A stretch of DNA of 64,000 bases from Toxonevra muliebris (GCA_963691655.1 OY829329.1:6834708-6898707), one strand, 5' to 3'; counted from the stretch's first letter, positions 33,501 through 44,370 are shown. The notes: generated by a model not told the origin, from the sequence alone. A program made the numbers and translations.

Positions 33501-34823
33501 CATTTATTAATACATTCTGTTGAAGTTTTTGCTGTCACCTTCTCTCTGTTTTGTTGTTGCTTTTTTTCTGTTTTTTACTCTCTACAGTTATTTAGATAAA
33601 AACGACGAAGTATGCGTATATAACACAAAATTGGAAAGTTCAGCCATTTGCAATCAGATAAAAAGAGAGAGACGTCTATGTCGGCTCTCTCACTGAAGCA
33701 GATGATATGAAACTGCGAGAACTCGACTCTATGCTTGATTGTATGTAGCCGATTCCCATATGTCATCGTTCGCTAAACACTAACAACTACATGACTTCGT
33801 TTCTTATTGGTTTCGTATGAGTGCCACGAAAACGCGATCCTTGTTGCAAAATTTTCAATTCACAGCTCCGCTCAAGAAGTTTCAAAAAAAAAAAGTTTTA
33901 AGGGACGAAAAAATTAAAAAATCTCTTCCCTTTGCTCATTAGCAATCCTTAGATTCGCTAATAAACACATCTATCAGTTGATCAAGCGTGTTAAGAAGAT
34001 AAGATGATGATTAGTCATTTGCTTTACAGCGAGTTGGTGGTGAGTGAGAGTTATAGACATAATTGTGAAATATAAATTACTTGTAAATAAGAAAGTGATT
34101 GAATTGAAAATGTTAAAAAAAATAGGAAACAATTTATTTACTATATCCATATATACATAGTATTGTTGGCTTAATAATATTAAAAAAAAATTAGGTAAAC
34201 AAGTTTTATGTACTATATACATACATTTAATTGTAGGCTTGAAATTGTTTTATGTTAATTTAATAGTGAAGCATTAAATATGCCATAAATAAAACAAACT
34301 AATGGCTGCCAATAACCCAACGAATTAAAAGAAAACGCACACACAGAGACATACGAAAGAAACAACAACAACAAATATAAAATAAAAATGTCGAACAATT
34401 CAATTCTAACCTTAATTTATAGCTACGAATAGTAAAAGCAACAAAAACTAATAACAACAACAACGACAATAATAAGCCATCAAAAAACTACGATGACAAA
34501 TTACAAAAGCGCTTAAAGTTTTCGCTTCAAAGAAAATCCTAATAAAAATCGAAATTAATAATAAATTAACAAACATTAATGCGTGACAGACAATTTGAAT
34601 TGTATGAATTTGAAAGAAAGGAGCAGCCTGTAAATATACTTAATATTTAAATGTCCTCACAAATCACACACATTGAAAGACAAAAAAAAAAAACTTACGC
34701 TTCATCTGCGGGAGTGGCCTCCACTGTAATGGACGTCGGTGGCAAACATACGAAATAAAATAACAGAAATGCGGTCAAAATGACAAAGAAATGTGCCATC
34801 AACTTGTCGCATGTGTAAAACAT
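18477..34823 (-). CDS. CACNA2D3: Voltage-gated calcium channel alpha-2/delta subunit
   Basis: Fourteen exons, 5' to 3' on the minus strand: 34823-34699, 29424-29343, 29265-28881, 28789-28275, 26768-26409, 26337-26167, 25466-25389, 25325-24800, 24734-24232, 23145-23016, 22939-22821, 22746-22653, 22575-22148, 18584-18477. All junctions are GT/AG and in phase: 3624 nt, 1207 aa. Extracellular, membrane-anchored auxiliary subunit that raises channel surface density. Signal peptide [20 protein letters not shown] (start at Met1 or Met9); [19 protein letters not shown] domain from about residue 274 with MIDAS DNSGS (280-284), then VVTDGVSG; Cache-like part with [20 protein letters not shown] and [11 protein letters not shown]; Cys-rich [48 protein letters not shown]-terminal CGDAS plus hydrophobic [12 protein letters not shown]. 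The C-terminal half resembles alpha-2/delta-3/4 most; which fly paralogue it is cannot be decided by eye. Confidence 0.95.
19064..19089. repeat. GA microsatellite
   Basis: Uninterrupted AG dinucleotides. Similar GA/CT runs occur at about 25496-25519, 35817-35828, 37677-37697, 47961-47974 and 49054-49069. Confidence 0.9.
19932..20223. mobile_element. MITE with GGTTATATTG termini (copy 1)
   Basis: 292 bp bounded by GGTTATATTGCG and CCAATATAACC, with CGGCGAACACC / GGTGTTCG-type blocks just inside. No ORF. The internal block ACCATGAAATTGTTGTTGCA followed by CCGAACACAAAGAGAGAG recurs at 27982-28110. It sits in the last intron of the alpha-2/delta gene. Confidence 0.65.
20912..21463 (-). CDS. Hypothetical protein, 183 aa, nested in alpha-2/delta intron 13
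   Basis: A single uninterrupted ORF from ATG to TAG, visibly richer in G+C than the surrounding intron, which is why I keep it. The protein is Ser/Asn/Ala/Arg-rich and basic at the start ([20 protein letters not shown]), has a Gly/Ala-rich middle ([19 protein letters not shown]), then a charged end ([34 protein letters not shown]). There is no signal peptide, clear membrane segment or known domain. Same strand as the host gene, in the 3.56-kb intron before the terminal exon. It could be a nested gene, an alternative 3' exon or a chance ORF from an old insertion. Codon use and conservation were not measured. Confidence 0.35.
   Translation of the reverse strand: MNTSTSAPCSATLSKRTSRQIPTPTSANSFAIPRLPFRRSERVAANGITASDVAIGAGGIVSAACGRISPPPMNHANSIRISYSNASIVGLAANNPNPPKLGFRIKNMQNLKNLISNGQVVQTDRNQSSSFSTMMEFNMSTFTALLRRQAEHKSHSALFQCDILKYQVRSKEGISSCPFQVFS
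21633..21753. mobile_element. Short palindromic MITE
   Basis: 121 bp with 22-bp terminal inverted repeats of the form ATGYCTGRTTTTCACTATG plus TCA (20 of 22 identical). The inner region is GAGA-rich with no ORF. Last intron of the alpha-2/delta gene, just upstream of the hypothetical ORF. Confidence 0.7.
23550..24180. repeat. Decayed tandem array, unit roughly 95-135 bp
   Basis: About six units in the intron between the exon ending KDN and the exon starting CNGCMYSC. Each contains GTTTCrTTCCnnATTTCATAG, then GAACnTG..ACTTGAAACACTC, AAATTGnnAAATT, and AAAACTAGTAATTTAG. Unit starts are near 23553, 23659, 23796, 23911, 24041 and 24135. Satellite-like, strongly diverged. Confidence 0.6.
27232..27560. 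repeat. Three-unit tandem array with GCCGCCATTTTGAATTTT motif
   Basis: Units start near 27232, 27352 and 27468, each about 110-120 bp. The order is GGTCGCCATT, TTTTGAATTTTT, ATTTTGACTnnAGATTCGGA, TTCAGCAACCCCAAAAACC. It lies in the alpha-2/delta intron between the exon ending ELLKK and its downstream partner. Short ORFs across it are products of the repeat, not a gene. Confidence 0.7.
27982..28110. mobile_element. MITE fragment (copy 2 of the GGTTATATTG family)
   Basis: GGTTGTATTGGG followed by the same CGGTGAACACCATGAAATTG and GTTGCACCGAACACAAAG blocks as 19932-20223. The match is lost past the CACTCTCACATCGAACAC block, so this copy is truncated or diverged. Alpha-2/delta intron. Confidence 0.6.
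31979..32485 (-). pseudogene. LINE ORF2 fragment, RNase H start
   Basis: In one minus-strand frame the sequence reads [25 protein letters not shown], the first catalytic Asp region (TDGS...GAG) of a LINE RNase H, followed by stops and frame changes. The upstream part ([20 protein letters not shown] in another frame) is presumably the same element. Broken and immobile. Confidence 0.65.
32640..33285 (+). pseudogene. LINE ORF2 fragment, RNase H end and CCHC tail
   Basis: The plus strand reads [20 protein letters not shown] (RNase H C-terminal His/Asp region; one base is lost before GHTG), then [32 protein letters not shown], and [18 protein letters not shown], a Cys/His knuckle usual in R1/I-type LINEs. 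A TCAA-repeat tail at about 33262-33280 marks the 3' end. Opposite orientation to the fragment at 31979-32485. Confidence 0.75.
34699..34823 (-). other. CACNA2D3: Signal-peptide exon of alpha-2/delta
   Basis: First coding exon. ATG at 34823 gives [20 protein letters not shown] then [20 protein letters not shown]. It ends in phase 2 at donor GC|GTAAGT. A second Met at position 9 could also start a standard signal peptide. Confidence 0.85.
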
Positions 34824-36261
34824 TTTTCTAGCATTTTCTTAAATTTTTATTAAAAATTGTGTTTTTCTTTTTTATTTTATTTATTAATTTTTTTTTTTTT
34901 GAATTTTATTAAACTTTTCATGTAATATTAAAAAAAAGAAATTTTGTTTTTTTTTTGGTTTTGTTTTGCTGTTACTACCAAAATTGGTATAACATTGGGT
35001 GGAGTCTTTTCTATATATATGTATATAGTATTTTCTTTTGCGTACTTCACATACAGACACTTCACTTCATTTTATTTATACTTTTCTTTTAATCGAAATT
35101 TATTTTCTATAAAATTTTTATAAATTTTTGCATATTTTTTGTTTGTTTTTTTGGCGTGATTCTATTATATTTTTAAATAGATTTTGTAAAAATCGTTCTA
35201 CAAAAATTGTATTGTTCACTTGAAAAATGCTAAAATATTTTTCAGCTGTGCGTAAATTTTCTATATATAAAACTTGTGTGCTTGTGTATGTGTGCACAAA
35301 CGAGCGTTTATGTGCTGTTGTTGTTGTTGTTGTTGTTGTGTGAATGTATTGAGTGAGTGTGTACGGGTATTTTCAGCCTCTTGTATTATGTTCCGTTTCT
35401 AGCATGGGTCCCGATGGCCCATCCGTCATCGTTGAAAAGCTGCGGAAAACTAGAAGAAAATTAAGGAAAACTGTCAATTGTCGGTCGCTAAAATCATTCA
35501 TTGTTCAGTTTATTCTATGTGTATATATGTGTATATATTTTTTCATTCGTTCCTTATATTCATGGTTCATCATCATTATCATCATTCGTTTTCAATCGTC
35601 TCAATTCGGTTTTTATTCGCTTTTCCCGATTTTTATGTGCATGTTTCTTTGCTATTAATAGCAGGATTTTTGTTGTTGTTATTTTGTGGTTTTCTCATTG
35701 TGTGCGGTGTTGTTTTTTCTCTCATTTGGCGTTTTGTTTTGCTTACCTATGTGAGTGTAAAATGATTTAGAATTAGCGGTACTTGGTATTTATGTGTGTG
35801 CAACTATCATAAAGAAAGAGAGAGAGAGTGTTTGAGAGAGTTTGTGTTTGATATCAAAACAGCTGTTTTGGTATTATTGATTTTTCCCAATTTGTTTTTT
35901 TTTAATTTGGAAATAACTTTTCCTTTTGGTATTTTATGATGCGCGTGTTAGCGCGAGTTTCTTTTTGTTTTATATTCATAACAGAGCGCGTGTTGTATTA
36001 AAAAATTCAAATGAGCAGAGAAAAAAAGAGAGAGAGAGTGTGCAATGTAAGTGAGAATAGAAATTAAACGGTACGAGTTATTTTTGAGGATGAATAATTT
36101 AATATTTTTATTTAAGATGTTAATACCTTCAGATTTTTTCATAGAAAGGAAGGCTGGAGAGAGACATGAGGGTATTAAACTATGGGTTTCACGATTTTAA
36201 GAATCTATTGAACCTGATATCTGATTAGTGATTCGATGAAGCAAAAACAGATATGGGAATG
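34824..36261. other. Upstream of the alpha-2/delta start codon; 5' UTR or promoter
   Basis: A+T-rich with T-runs, a TGT-trinucleotide microsatellite (about 35317-35339) and GA runs. ORFs at 35353-35770 are low-complexity Phe/Val/Tyr-rich and non-coding in appearance. No convincing core promoter was found. Confidence 0.45.
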
Positions 36262-36269
36262 GTAGTAAG

Positions 36270-37652
36270 CAGTGATGGAATTTCCAAGTTTCAAGTTGTA
36301 CCTAATTTATCAAAAATAAATTGTATCTAAATGAGCGTGAATGTACCTAAAATAATGCACTTCATGAGTTCATCGTTTTTGTACGAAATTTGGTTTTCAT
36401 TTAAAAGTTGAGAATTAAAAAAAGTAAACAAACATGACAAAACATAATATATTTTCTTTTTATTCTATAAAATATATAAAATTATTAGTATTGAAATTAC
36501 ACCAGTTGTTTTTTTTTGTATCTAATTAGTAGTCTTTCGGTTTAATGGTTGAATCAAATATACAGTGAGTCACAAAATTGATCACAAAAAATATTTTTTT
36601 TTGGGACACGACAAATCGGAAAGTAAAAGCGGAGATAACTTTTTACTCATCTAAATGAGCACAAGAAGAAAATAAACTTTTAAATCCTTTAATATCTAAG
36701 GGCCTCGCATTGTTCATGAAAGTTCTGGAATTTTTATCATAATTTTCGGTTTTTCAAAAATTTGTTTCAAAGCTCTAGACTTTGTTATTGCTGTTTATAA
36801 AAAGAAACTTAGGTACACAATGCAAAAAAAAAAAACATTTTAAAATCGAATAATGTTTATTAGTTGGGTCAAAGTCATAACAAGTTTTGACCAAAATGTA
36901 TAGATTTTTTTAAAATTTTTGCTGAATTTCTAAAAACTTCTTATGTCCGCTTTTGGCACCAATAAATCTCATTTGATTTGGAAAATTATTTTTGTATTGT
37001 ATTGTGTGGTTTTATAAACAACCATAACAGAGCTGTAAGCTTTGAAGTTGACCAATACAGTGCATTGCCAAGTTAACCCTCTAGTTCCCAAGCGTGTCTT
37101 TAGACAGCCTTCATGAAAACGGGTGTAATTATCACCTTAATAGTTTTTGTTGCTACATTTTATCATATCGTTTAATGAAGCGTATTAGTCAAAGTAAAAA
37201 TTTGTGAAAAACAGGAAAACTATTTATTTTGATTGAATTTTAGATAAAATTAAGAAAAAAAGAAGAACTCCCCGTCATACTAGCTAGCTAAAAAATCAGC
37301 TGTGAGTAGCTAGAAATTTGAATTTTTTATAAAAATATATAATAACTTAAAACAAATTAATAAAAAGTTTTATAAAACCACACCCATTAAATTTTCTTGG
37401 GGTTTGAAATCAAATTTATGCTTTTCACATCAAAATTTATCAATCTTAATTTTTTTAAATCAATTAAAAATTTGGGAACTAGAGGATTAAATTTAAGTAG
37501 GTACTTATTACAAAATTTTTTTTTTTTTTTTTTTGTAGTTTAGTTTTATTATTTTTTGGTTAATGACAAATTGTACCTAAAATGTACCAATTGTACCTAA
37601 TGTACTTTGAAAAGTCAGAAAAAGTACAATTGTACCTAGTTTTCCATCACTG
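36270..37652. mobile_element. hAT-type non-autonomous element
   Basis: 1383 bp beginning CAGTGATGGAA and ending TTCCATCACTG, flanked by near-identical 8-bp sequences GTAGTAAG (36262-36269) and GTAGTTAG (37653-37660). Terminal regions share (T/A)GTACCTA motifs. An 8-bp duplication and CAGTGATGG ends are the hAT pattern. No transposase remains. A TTAA element is nested at 37073-37490, and a mariner-like terminus (CAGTGAGTCACAAAATTG) appears near 36564. Confidence 0.75.
37073..37490. mobile_element. TTAA-bounded element nested in the hAT element
   Basis: 418 bp from TTAACCCTCTAGTTCCC to GGGAACTAGAGGATTAA, 13-bp inverted ends with one mismatch, TTAA on both sides. No ORF. piggyBac-like by target and ends. 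Confidence 0.7.
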
Positions 37653-37660
37653 GTAGTTAG

Positions 37661-40090
37661 TAGAGAAAGAAAAAGAGATAGAGAGAGAGAGAGAGAGTGA
37701 GAGAGCGGCGAGCTGATGCGAAGTTTTTCTCTCTGCTGCATTGTTTATGGTATAAACACCAATCAAAACAGCCGACCTTAACTTCAACAACAAACACATA
37801 GAATTTTATGAATTTGTATGGAATCTATATGCGACTCTCCTTATTGGGCATTTGATCTTTCTGGCTTACTTTAATAATTCAAATTTAACTTTTCCAGCCG
37901 GTAGACTATACAGTGATTAGTTTGAGGTTCATGTCATTAAAAGAAATATTGGATTTTCTAGTTAGAATAGCATAATCTGCCTTTTTCTCTGGTTCATAGT
38001 TGGAATACTTTTTTCTTCCTTTAAGGTTAAAGATAACTGACTTTGTGAGCAAAATTCATAATCAAGGAAAAAGGCTTTAAAGGGTTACAGGGTAACAAAG
38101 TGCATGCATACAGCAGTCTCGAAGTTTTACAGATTTATTCTTATTAAGTGATGGGAATTTATATAGGCCAGCAGAGTAGTTTCTTTTTGTTGTGAAGAGG
38201 AGAAATGATTTACAACATTTTAATTCTTCGAAGGCAAATGTGGTTAAAAATGAAAGTTGCTTCAAATTAGTAACAGATTTATTGATTTTTTTTTAGAGAA
38301 TATCACACTGACAACATAAATATTATATGTACCATATTGCACAATAACCCGCTGGCATGTATTTAATACATGAAGCTAATGTTATATAGAAGTAAATTGA
38401 GTCTCCTTTTAACGTTGTTAAGCTACGCAATCAATGATTTTTTTTTTTTTCATATATGTATTGAAGGGTTATAACTAAAATGGCTCAAGCAGCAATTGCT
38501 TGCAGCCATAAATTTTCATTCTTCATTACTTTTATGAACTACATACATGTAGTAGTATTGGCTATATACAAAAAGTAAAATACTGAAACAGCTGGTGTAG
38601 TTAGTGTATGGATATAGTATTGGCATAAGTGTATAGTGTATACTAAATTGAACTGCACTGAATTTGAACTGAGAACACTACATCAAGCTTAATAAACTCA
38701 AAAACTTCTTAACATAAGACCAAACGACCACATACATGCATACAGAATACACTCGACCACATACACAGAACCACCAGAACCACAACGACGATGATGACAA
38801 CGACGAAGGACATTTGCATATGTCGTATATTAATTTACTCTACGATTTTTATTTATTTTTTGTTTTTTTTTTTTTTTTTTGTAAATTTGTAGTTGTTTTT
38901 GTTTTTCTGCTATATATTCTCTCATGTAGCATGTGATGCATAATTCCTTTACTACAGGAAGGTAGTGTACTGTTGTATGTTTACATAGAAACATTTACCA
39001 ACTTTATACATATGTACATTCGCAATGTCATCTTGGTTAACCGCAAATAAAATGGCATTAACTTTAGTTTTGTTTAGTTTACTTAAGGCTGTTGGTTGTT
39101 GTGAAATCAGTAAAATTAGTTACATATATTTATTTTAAGCACTCATTGAAATATTTATAATATTTCAAGTACTCTATTTCATATTCATATGCTGTTAAAT
39201 TATAACTTAATTTGTTTGAAACCTTTTTAGCATAACAAATATTTTATATTCTATCATCTCAAGTTTGTGTTGAAAGTTAAAGCACAAATTAAAATGTAAA
39301 TAATCTGATTATTTTCATATACACACACACACACACACATACACACATTTTCTTCAATCAATTATGCTAATATTTGTTATTCATAAAAGCAATTAAGTAA
39401 ATTGTAAACACTTTCTACATACACACACAACACACACAAACATAATCATTAAATCATTAAAAAGACATTTCCAAAAATAACTATTTAAGCAGGCGCCTTA
39501 AAGTATGCACAAATAAATATATTATATACATGTTTGATAAATGTTTCTTTGCCTATGAACGTTTACTCTCACTTTTACACTTACACTCACTCACACACAC
39601 ACGCACTCTTACTCTTACTCTTATACTCACTCTCTGCTCTTACTCTCACTTCTACTCCCACCCACTTTGCCTTTGTCTCTCTTCCACCCACACATTATCC
39701 ACTCTATTTTTCTTAGCTAAATCAAATATTAAAATATTAGTTTGGTATCCTTTTGATATATTAAAAAGAGGGACTTTTATTTATGTGGTGTGTTTTATGC
39801 GTTTAATGCTTGGAACCTCTTCCTTTATTAGTAAGTCGTTAAAACATTTAAGGGTTATTGAACCATCATTTCCTTTGTGAAAACAACATGATAAATAAGC
39901 TAAAAAGTTTTGTTGAAAAAATATACAAAATATGCTTAAGATTGTGAGTGAAGTGAATATACAAAATAAGCAAAAGTTTTATTATTTATGTATGAGGGGG
40001 GAGGGATAGAAACAGAAAAAGGTAAAGTGGAAAAAAGAAATTTAAATTTTATGGAAAGTCACTTGAAAAATGCCAGAATATCTCAATAAA
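37661..40090. other. A+T-rich non-coding stretch
   Basis: Contains a GA run just inside the left edge, CA repeats near 39323-39345 and 39420-39436, and ACTCTTACTCTTACTC-like low-complexity sequence at about 39570-39660. ORFs here are low complexity (Ser/Thr/Leu/His) and not genes. Confidence 0.5.
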
Positions 40091-40259
40091 TGTTAAGGCT
40101 AAAAAGTGAGAACGAAAAAATCCTAACATTTATGAAATTCAATAATTTTTAAACAGTTGATCTTAGAATTTTAATTTTTTTTTTTTTTATTTAATTGATA
40201 ATATTTTACAAATTACAGAAAAATATAACTTGTTTGGACCTTTTTTGGTATGCCTTCCA

Positions 40260-42271
40260 TCAGAGATTTGATAGTTGTTTCAGACACCTTTTTGGAATAC
40301 AGTTTGCCCATCTCCTTTTAAAATCTTCGATATTTTGGCACACCTTTTTTGTGCTCTTTAAGTTCCTTTTCACAAGAGCCCAATATCTCTCCACTGGTCT
40401 TAGTTCCGGACAATTTGGAAGATTGGCCTCTCTTGGTACAAAAACCACGTCATTACTTTGGTACCACTCCAGAGCTTTCTTGCCGCAGTGACATGATGCC
40501 AAATCGGGCCAAAAATATGTGGACACATTGTGCTCTCTTATGAAAAGAAGAAGTATTTTTTTCAAACATTCTTTGGTGTATGTTTCGGTATTTATAGAGC
40601 CCACCAAGGCCGTATTTAGGGGGAGGGGTTTGGGGGTTCTGACCCCCCGCCCCCCCCGAAATGTCGAAACTTTATTCTAATTTTTGAGATTAATTGCCAA
40701 TGGATGGAAAAAAAGTCAAACTAAAGTCTATTTGAAGATATTTTTTATTTACATCGGTTTTTTTTTTTCTAAAAAGTCAAATATAAAAAATTTAATTTGA
40801 AATCTTAGTTACACTATGCGATCAAATCCGATTTGTTTTCTTCGACATGAGGTTTGACTACGGATTCAAAAAGAGAAGGTGATACTGAGCACTCCTGCAT
40901 TCATTTTCTGGGTCAGTAACTGTTTTTTATTTAAGGTTTCGCCCTGAATCAGTTTGAAAAGTTTAAAAATTAATAAAAATAGAAAAAATTATCAGATCCT
41001 TGTAAAATAAGTCTTGCTTGAACCTTTTGTTTCCTTAAACGTGGCGTGATGGGAAGTTTTTGACCTCAGATTCGTGTTCAACGTGAAAAATTCATTCGCA
41101 AAAACTGCATTTTATTAGCAAAACTCATATTAAAATTAATTTTTTAACGCATTATTGCTCAGAGCACCACGACTAGAAAGATCTCTTTCAATGCTGTGAC
41201 TTCACGAATTTAGGGAATATAAGCCAACCTCATCCGGGTTCCTTATCATTGATAATGGCTCAAATTCCCAATGATGATGATTTGAAAAAAATGAGCCTCT
41301 ACTATTTTTGGTAATTTTTTTGAGGTTGGGTACATCATCAGTGGTGGGAAGTCAATGAGTTAATGAAATTATGTCCCTCACGATAAAAAAATGCAATATA
41401 ATGCACATTGATTGATATTTATTTTAATTTAATTTGATTATTCTGTGAATTTTTTGTCACTTTTGGCCATTTTTTTGAGGTTAAGATTAAAAAAAATCGG
41501 AAAATTTTTCCTAAAATTTTAATTTTGTAGGGTCCATCAAATGTATCATTGATTTAATTTATTGTATTTAAAAATCAGTTTGATAAAAATTATTTATGAA
41601 TATTTTCTTCGAATGAAAAGCCTCCCCCCCCTAAAAAAATTTCTGGCTACGGCCCTGGAGCCCACTGTAATAAATGATTTGCTTCTTTTGCCGCAACTGC
41701 ATATAACTTGCCATACCAGGAATTTTTTAAGGAAATTTTGTCTGCTTTTGGATTCTAAATTGTTCTTCGACATTTCCTCGAGCATCAGCAACATAAAAAT
41801 TTTGACCCGGAAGCTGCGTAAAATCTGCCAGTACATACTTTTCGTCGTCCATTATACAACATGAATATTTTTGTATGAAATTCGATTTGAATTTCCGAGC
41901 CCTACTTTTGGCGTTTAAATTTTTTGCAGCATTCCTGTCTGGAACTTTTTGAACTTTGTATGTTTTCAAACCTGCATTGGTTTTAACTTTTCGCACCAAA
42001 TAGTCAGAGCACTGGGCCTACCAGATGTGTTTGGAGATCTTTTCAATATGCTTTCTATTTTCTTGGCTTTCCCCAATATCATGTGGTCCTTGTTTTCTCC
42101 CCGAATCAGGTTTCCTATCGATGGTCGAATTCTCCTGAAACTGTTTAATAACATTGGAAACAAATTGACGGCAGACCTTCAATTCTTTGGCCAATTTTTT
42201 GTAGGACCAATTTGGATTTTTTTTTGAAAATTTGTAATAATTTTAAGACGTTTTTCTTTTTCTTCACTCAT
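40260..42271 (-). pseudogene. Mariner-type transposase pseudogene
   Basis: Begins MSEEKEKRLKIITNFQKK at 42271, then frame-shifted N-terminal helix-turn-helix remnants. The catalytic core is clear: CIMDDEKYVLADFTQLPGQN (first Asp), FWPDLASCHC (second Asp) and CPELRPVERYWALVKRNLK (Glu). There are 37 residues between the second Asp and the Glu, so DD37E. The coding total without the insertion is about 951 nt, close to full length. It is broken by frameshifts and by the hAT-type insertion after KSFITVGS. Confidence 0.85.
40605..41657. mobile_element. hAT-type element, copy 1 (inserted in the mariner transposase)
   Basis: 1053 bp starting CAAGGCCGTATTTA and ending GGCTACGGCCCTG, flanked by perfect 8-bp duplications GAGCCCAC (40597-40604 and 41658-41665). 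Sub-terminal poly-G/poly-C tracts on both sides. The interior matches the element at 51722-52650 in reverse orientation. No transposase ORF, so non-autonomous. Confidence 0.85.
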
Positions 42272-42559
42272 TTTGATCAAACTCACAATAAATCAATATG
42301 TTTGTCATTAAAAATAACAACTGACATATTTTTCAAAGATAACTAGATCAAAGAAATGTTTAAATTTTACACCCAAAGAAAATTATTAGGTAAAACGTGT
42401 GTTAAGATTTTTTCAATCTCACTCCTTATTAACAATTGGGTGTACAGAAGCAGTGATTTGATATTTCTATGGAGCACAATGAATGAATTTTACTCTCACT
42501 CAAAGAAAATGATCGACTTTGATCAATGAGTATTAGATATGAGGACTTCATGATTATGT

Positions 42560-43560
42560 TGTATTGGGTGCACGGAGCTAGTCCTATTTACCAATAAGAT
42601 CAAGATACCGAATTTCAATCTCTGTCTGTTTTCACAAGCGCGAAGTTTCTAGGAATAATTTTGGACCGGAAATTAAGTTGGAAAAGGACGAGCAAAAAAG
42701 ACCTGCTCTGCCTTTTATGCTTGCAAAAGAAAAACCTTTAATAAAAAGTGGGGATTGCGATAGTTTATTTGACAACAGTTAAAAAAAGGAGCTATCTCTT
42801 TTAACTATCTTTCGTGCAGAGAACAGCGTATACATATCTGCGTCACAGGTGCAATAAGGTCTTGCCTCACTAACGCACTCAACGTTATTCTACATTTTAT
42901 GCTTTTATGCCTTTAGATTTATGCGTAAAAGCGCCTCATTGGCTAGTAGTCCAGTTAGACTTAGAGAATCAGGATCTTGGACCTTTTAATTACATGCCAA
43001 CAGTAATATAATCAATGTCCTATCGGTAGATATAGAAAACAACCGATTATATCAATCCAAAACTTTGTTTTGATAAATCAAACTTGAAAACTTTTAGGCA
43101 CGATTGCGTTGTTCGGCCACTAGTAAACGATTATGATTATACTTTTTACATGGGCGGGTCAAGAATGGACAGTAGAGTGGCCGCTGGTGTCTTCTCGCAG
43201 GCACTAGACCTATCTAGTTTTGTTTCGCTTGTCAGACTCTTGTAGCGTGTTCTAGGCGGAAATATTAGCTATTTTACAAGCTAGTAGGGCAATTTCGGAC
43301 AATGTACCCAAAGGGACTAATGTGGCAATTCTTTCTGATAGCCAATCCCAGATCAAAGCAATGATCACGAAAATTTCCAAATTAAGTTGATTGCAAGAGG
43401 GAACTTGTCACATTTGGACAGCTAACAATAGATTAACTCTCATTTGGGTTTCTGGACATAAGAGCAGTAGCGGAAATGAGAATGTCGATGCTCTGGCTAG
43501 ACATGGTTCTTCGCTGAACATTTCTACCTCTCGTAAATTTCGTTATGAGAGACATTTTTA
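42560..43560 (+). pseudogene. LINE ORF2 remnant: RT thumb to RNase H
   Basis: The plus strand shows AKFLGIILDRKLSWKR (RT C-terminal), then degenerate frames, FYMGGSRMDSRVAAGVFSQA (RNase H first Asp region, Asp replaced by Gly in the usual DGS position), CHIWTANNRLTLIWVSGHKS and ENVDALARHGSS (RNase H end). Many frameshifts and stops. R1/I-type by order of domains. Confidence 0.75.
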
Positions 43561-44089
43561 GTGGGGGAGACGAAGAAAATGTTTTCTTGTTTTTTGGAGT
43601 CGTTTTTTTTTGTGGTGGGAATGACGAAGAAGAAGAAACTCTTTTTACTTTTGGGGTAGCTTTTTTTATATCTCTGAGAGTCGAATAAGAGAACGAAATT
43701 TTTACTTTTGGGATGATCTGTTCTCTTTCTCTTTATTTTTTGCCATGGGAGAGAACAAGAAGAAAAAAACTAACAATATATGAAGCCACCAGTGTTGCCA
43801 AATCTTGGATTTTAAAATTCATTAGAACTACTAAAAAAACGCGTTTTTTTTTTTTTGGGGAAAATCTATCAGATTTAATTCAGTTATTGATATACCCACG
43901 AATATATTTATAGTAGAGATGTTAATCCACGGAATTTCAGGATCTTGAGATTCAGTTTAAAAGTGGTCTCAAGAATCCCGGGATTAAAAACACAAAATCT
44001 CGGTATTTTCGGGATTCATATGTATCTACACAAGTTTCTTGGAACTGAAATTTGTATTTTTTGTAAAGAATCTTCGTTCTAGAGTCAGG

Positions 44090-44370
44090 GGAATATTTTT
44101 TTCTTGAAAATTTTTCTAATTCGTTCATGTTACGACTCTTAAAAGTGTGTGACCCCTAATGAAATTTTTTGGTAAATATTTTTGTGGAATATTTTAATCG
44201 TTAAATGTTTCTTTCGAAAGGGCTTTTTAGGTTTTCATCAAAAACGGGGTCAAATTGTCCCATAAAAAAAGGAACTAAAGGGTTAAAATGTTCTACAGAA
44301 ATGATCCTCGTAAAATTCTACTATAAAACTTCACCGATATGATTTTTCTCAGACATCAATTTGTAACACT
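44090..44370 (-). repeat. Dispersed repeat copy B
   Basis: Reverse-strand relative of 8440-8740, sharing GAGAAAAATCATA, ACATTTTAACCCTTTAGTTCC, TATTCCACAAAAATATTTACC and AGGGGTCACAC in the same order. Confidence 0.5.

Larger units (their letters stand above)
29425..34698 (-). other. Long first intron of the alpha-2/delta gene
   Basis: 5.27 kb between the signal-peptide exon and the exon coding VGQWAMQFG. It carries LINE fragments at 31979-32485 and 32640-33285. The rest is A+T-rich with (CAA)n, (CAGA)n and GA runs and no recognisable gene. Confidence 0.8.
40091..42434 (-). mobile_element. Mariner-type (DD37E) element, interrupted
   Basis: Imperfect terminal inverted repeats: TGTTAAGG...AGTGAGAACGAAAAAATCC at 40091-40125, and on the other end the complement of TGTTAAGATTTTTTC...CTCACTCCTTATTAACA at 42400-42434. 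Removing the nested 1053-bp element plus one 8-bp duplication leaves about 1.28 kb, the normal length of a complete Tc1/mariner element. Confidence 0.7.

Noticed and set aside
35353..35770. Three overlapping plus-strand ORFs
   Set aside because: Phe/Ser/Tyr/Val-rich low complexity, open in all three frames, no coding character; upstream of the alpha-2/delta gene.
36560..36590. Complete mariner element starting CAGTGAGTCACAAAATTG
   Set aside because: No inverted partner end or transposase could be found; kept only as a lone terminus inside the hAT element.
39530..39880. 116-codon ORF
   Set aside because: Product of CTCACT/CTTACT repeats giving His-Thr-Leu strings; also open in another frame.
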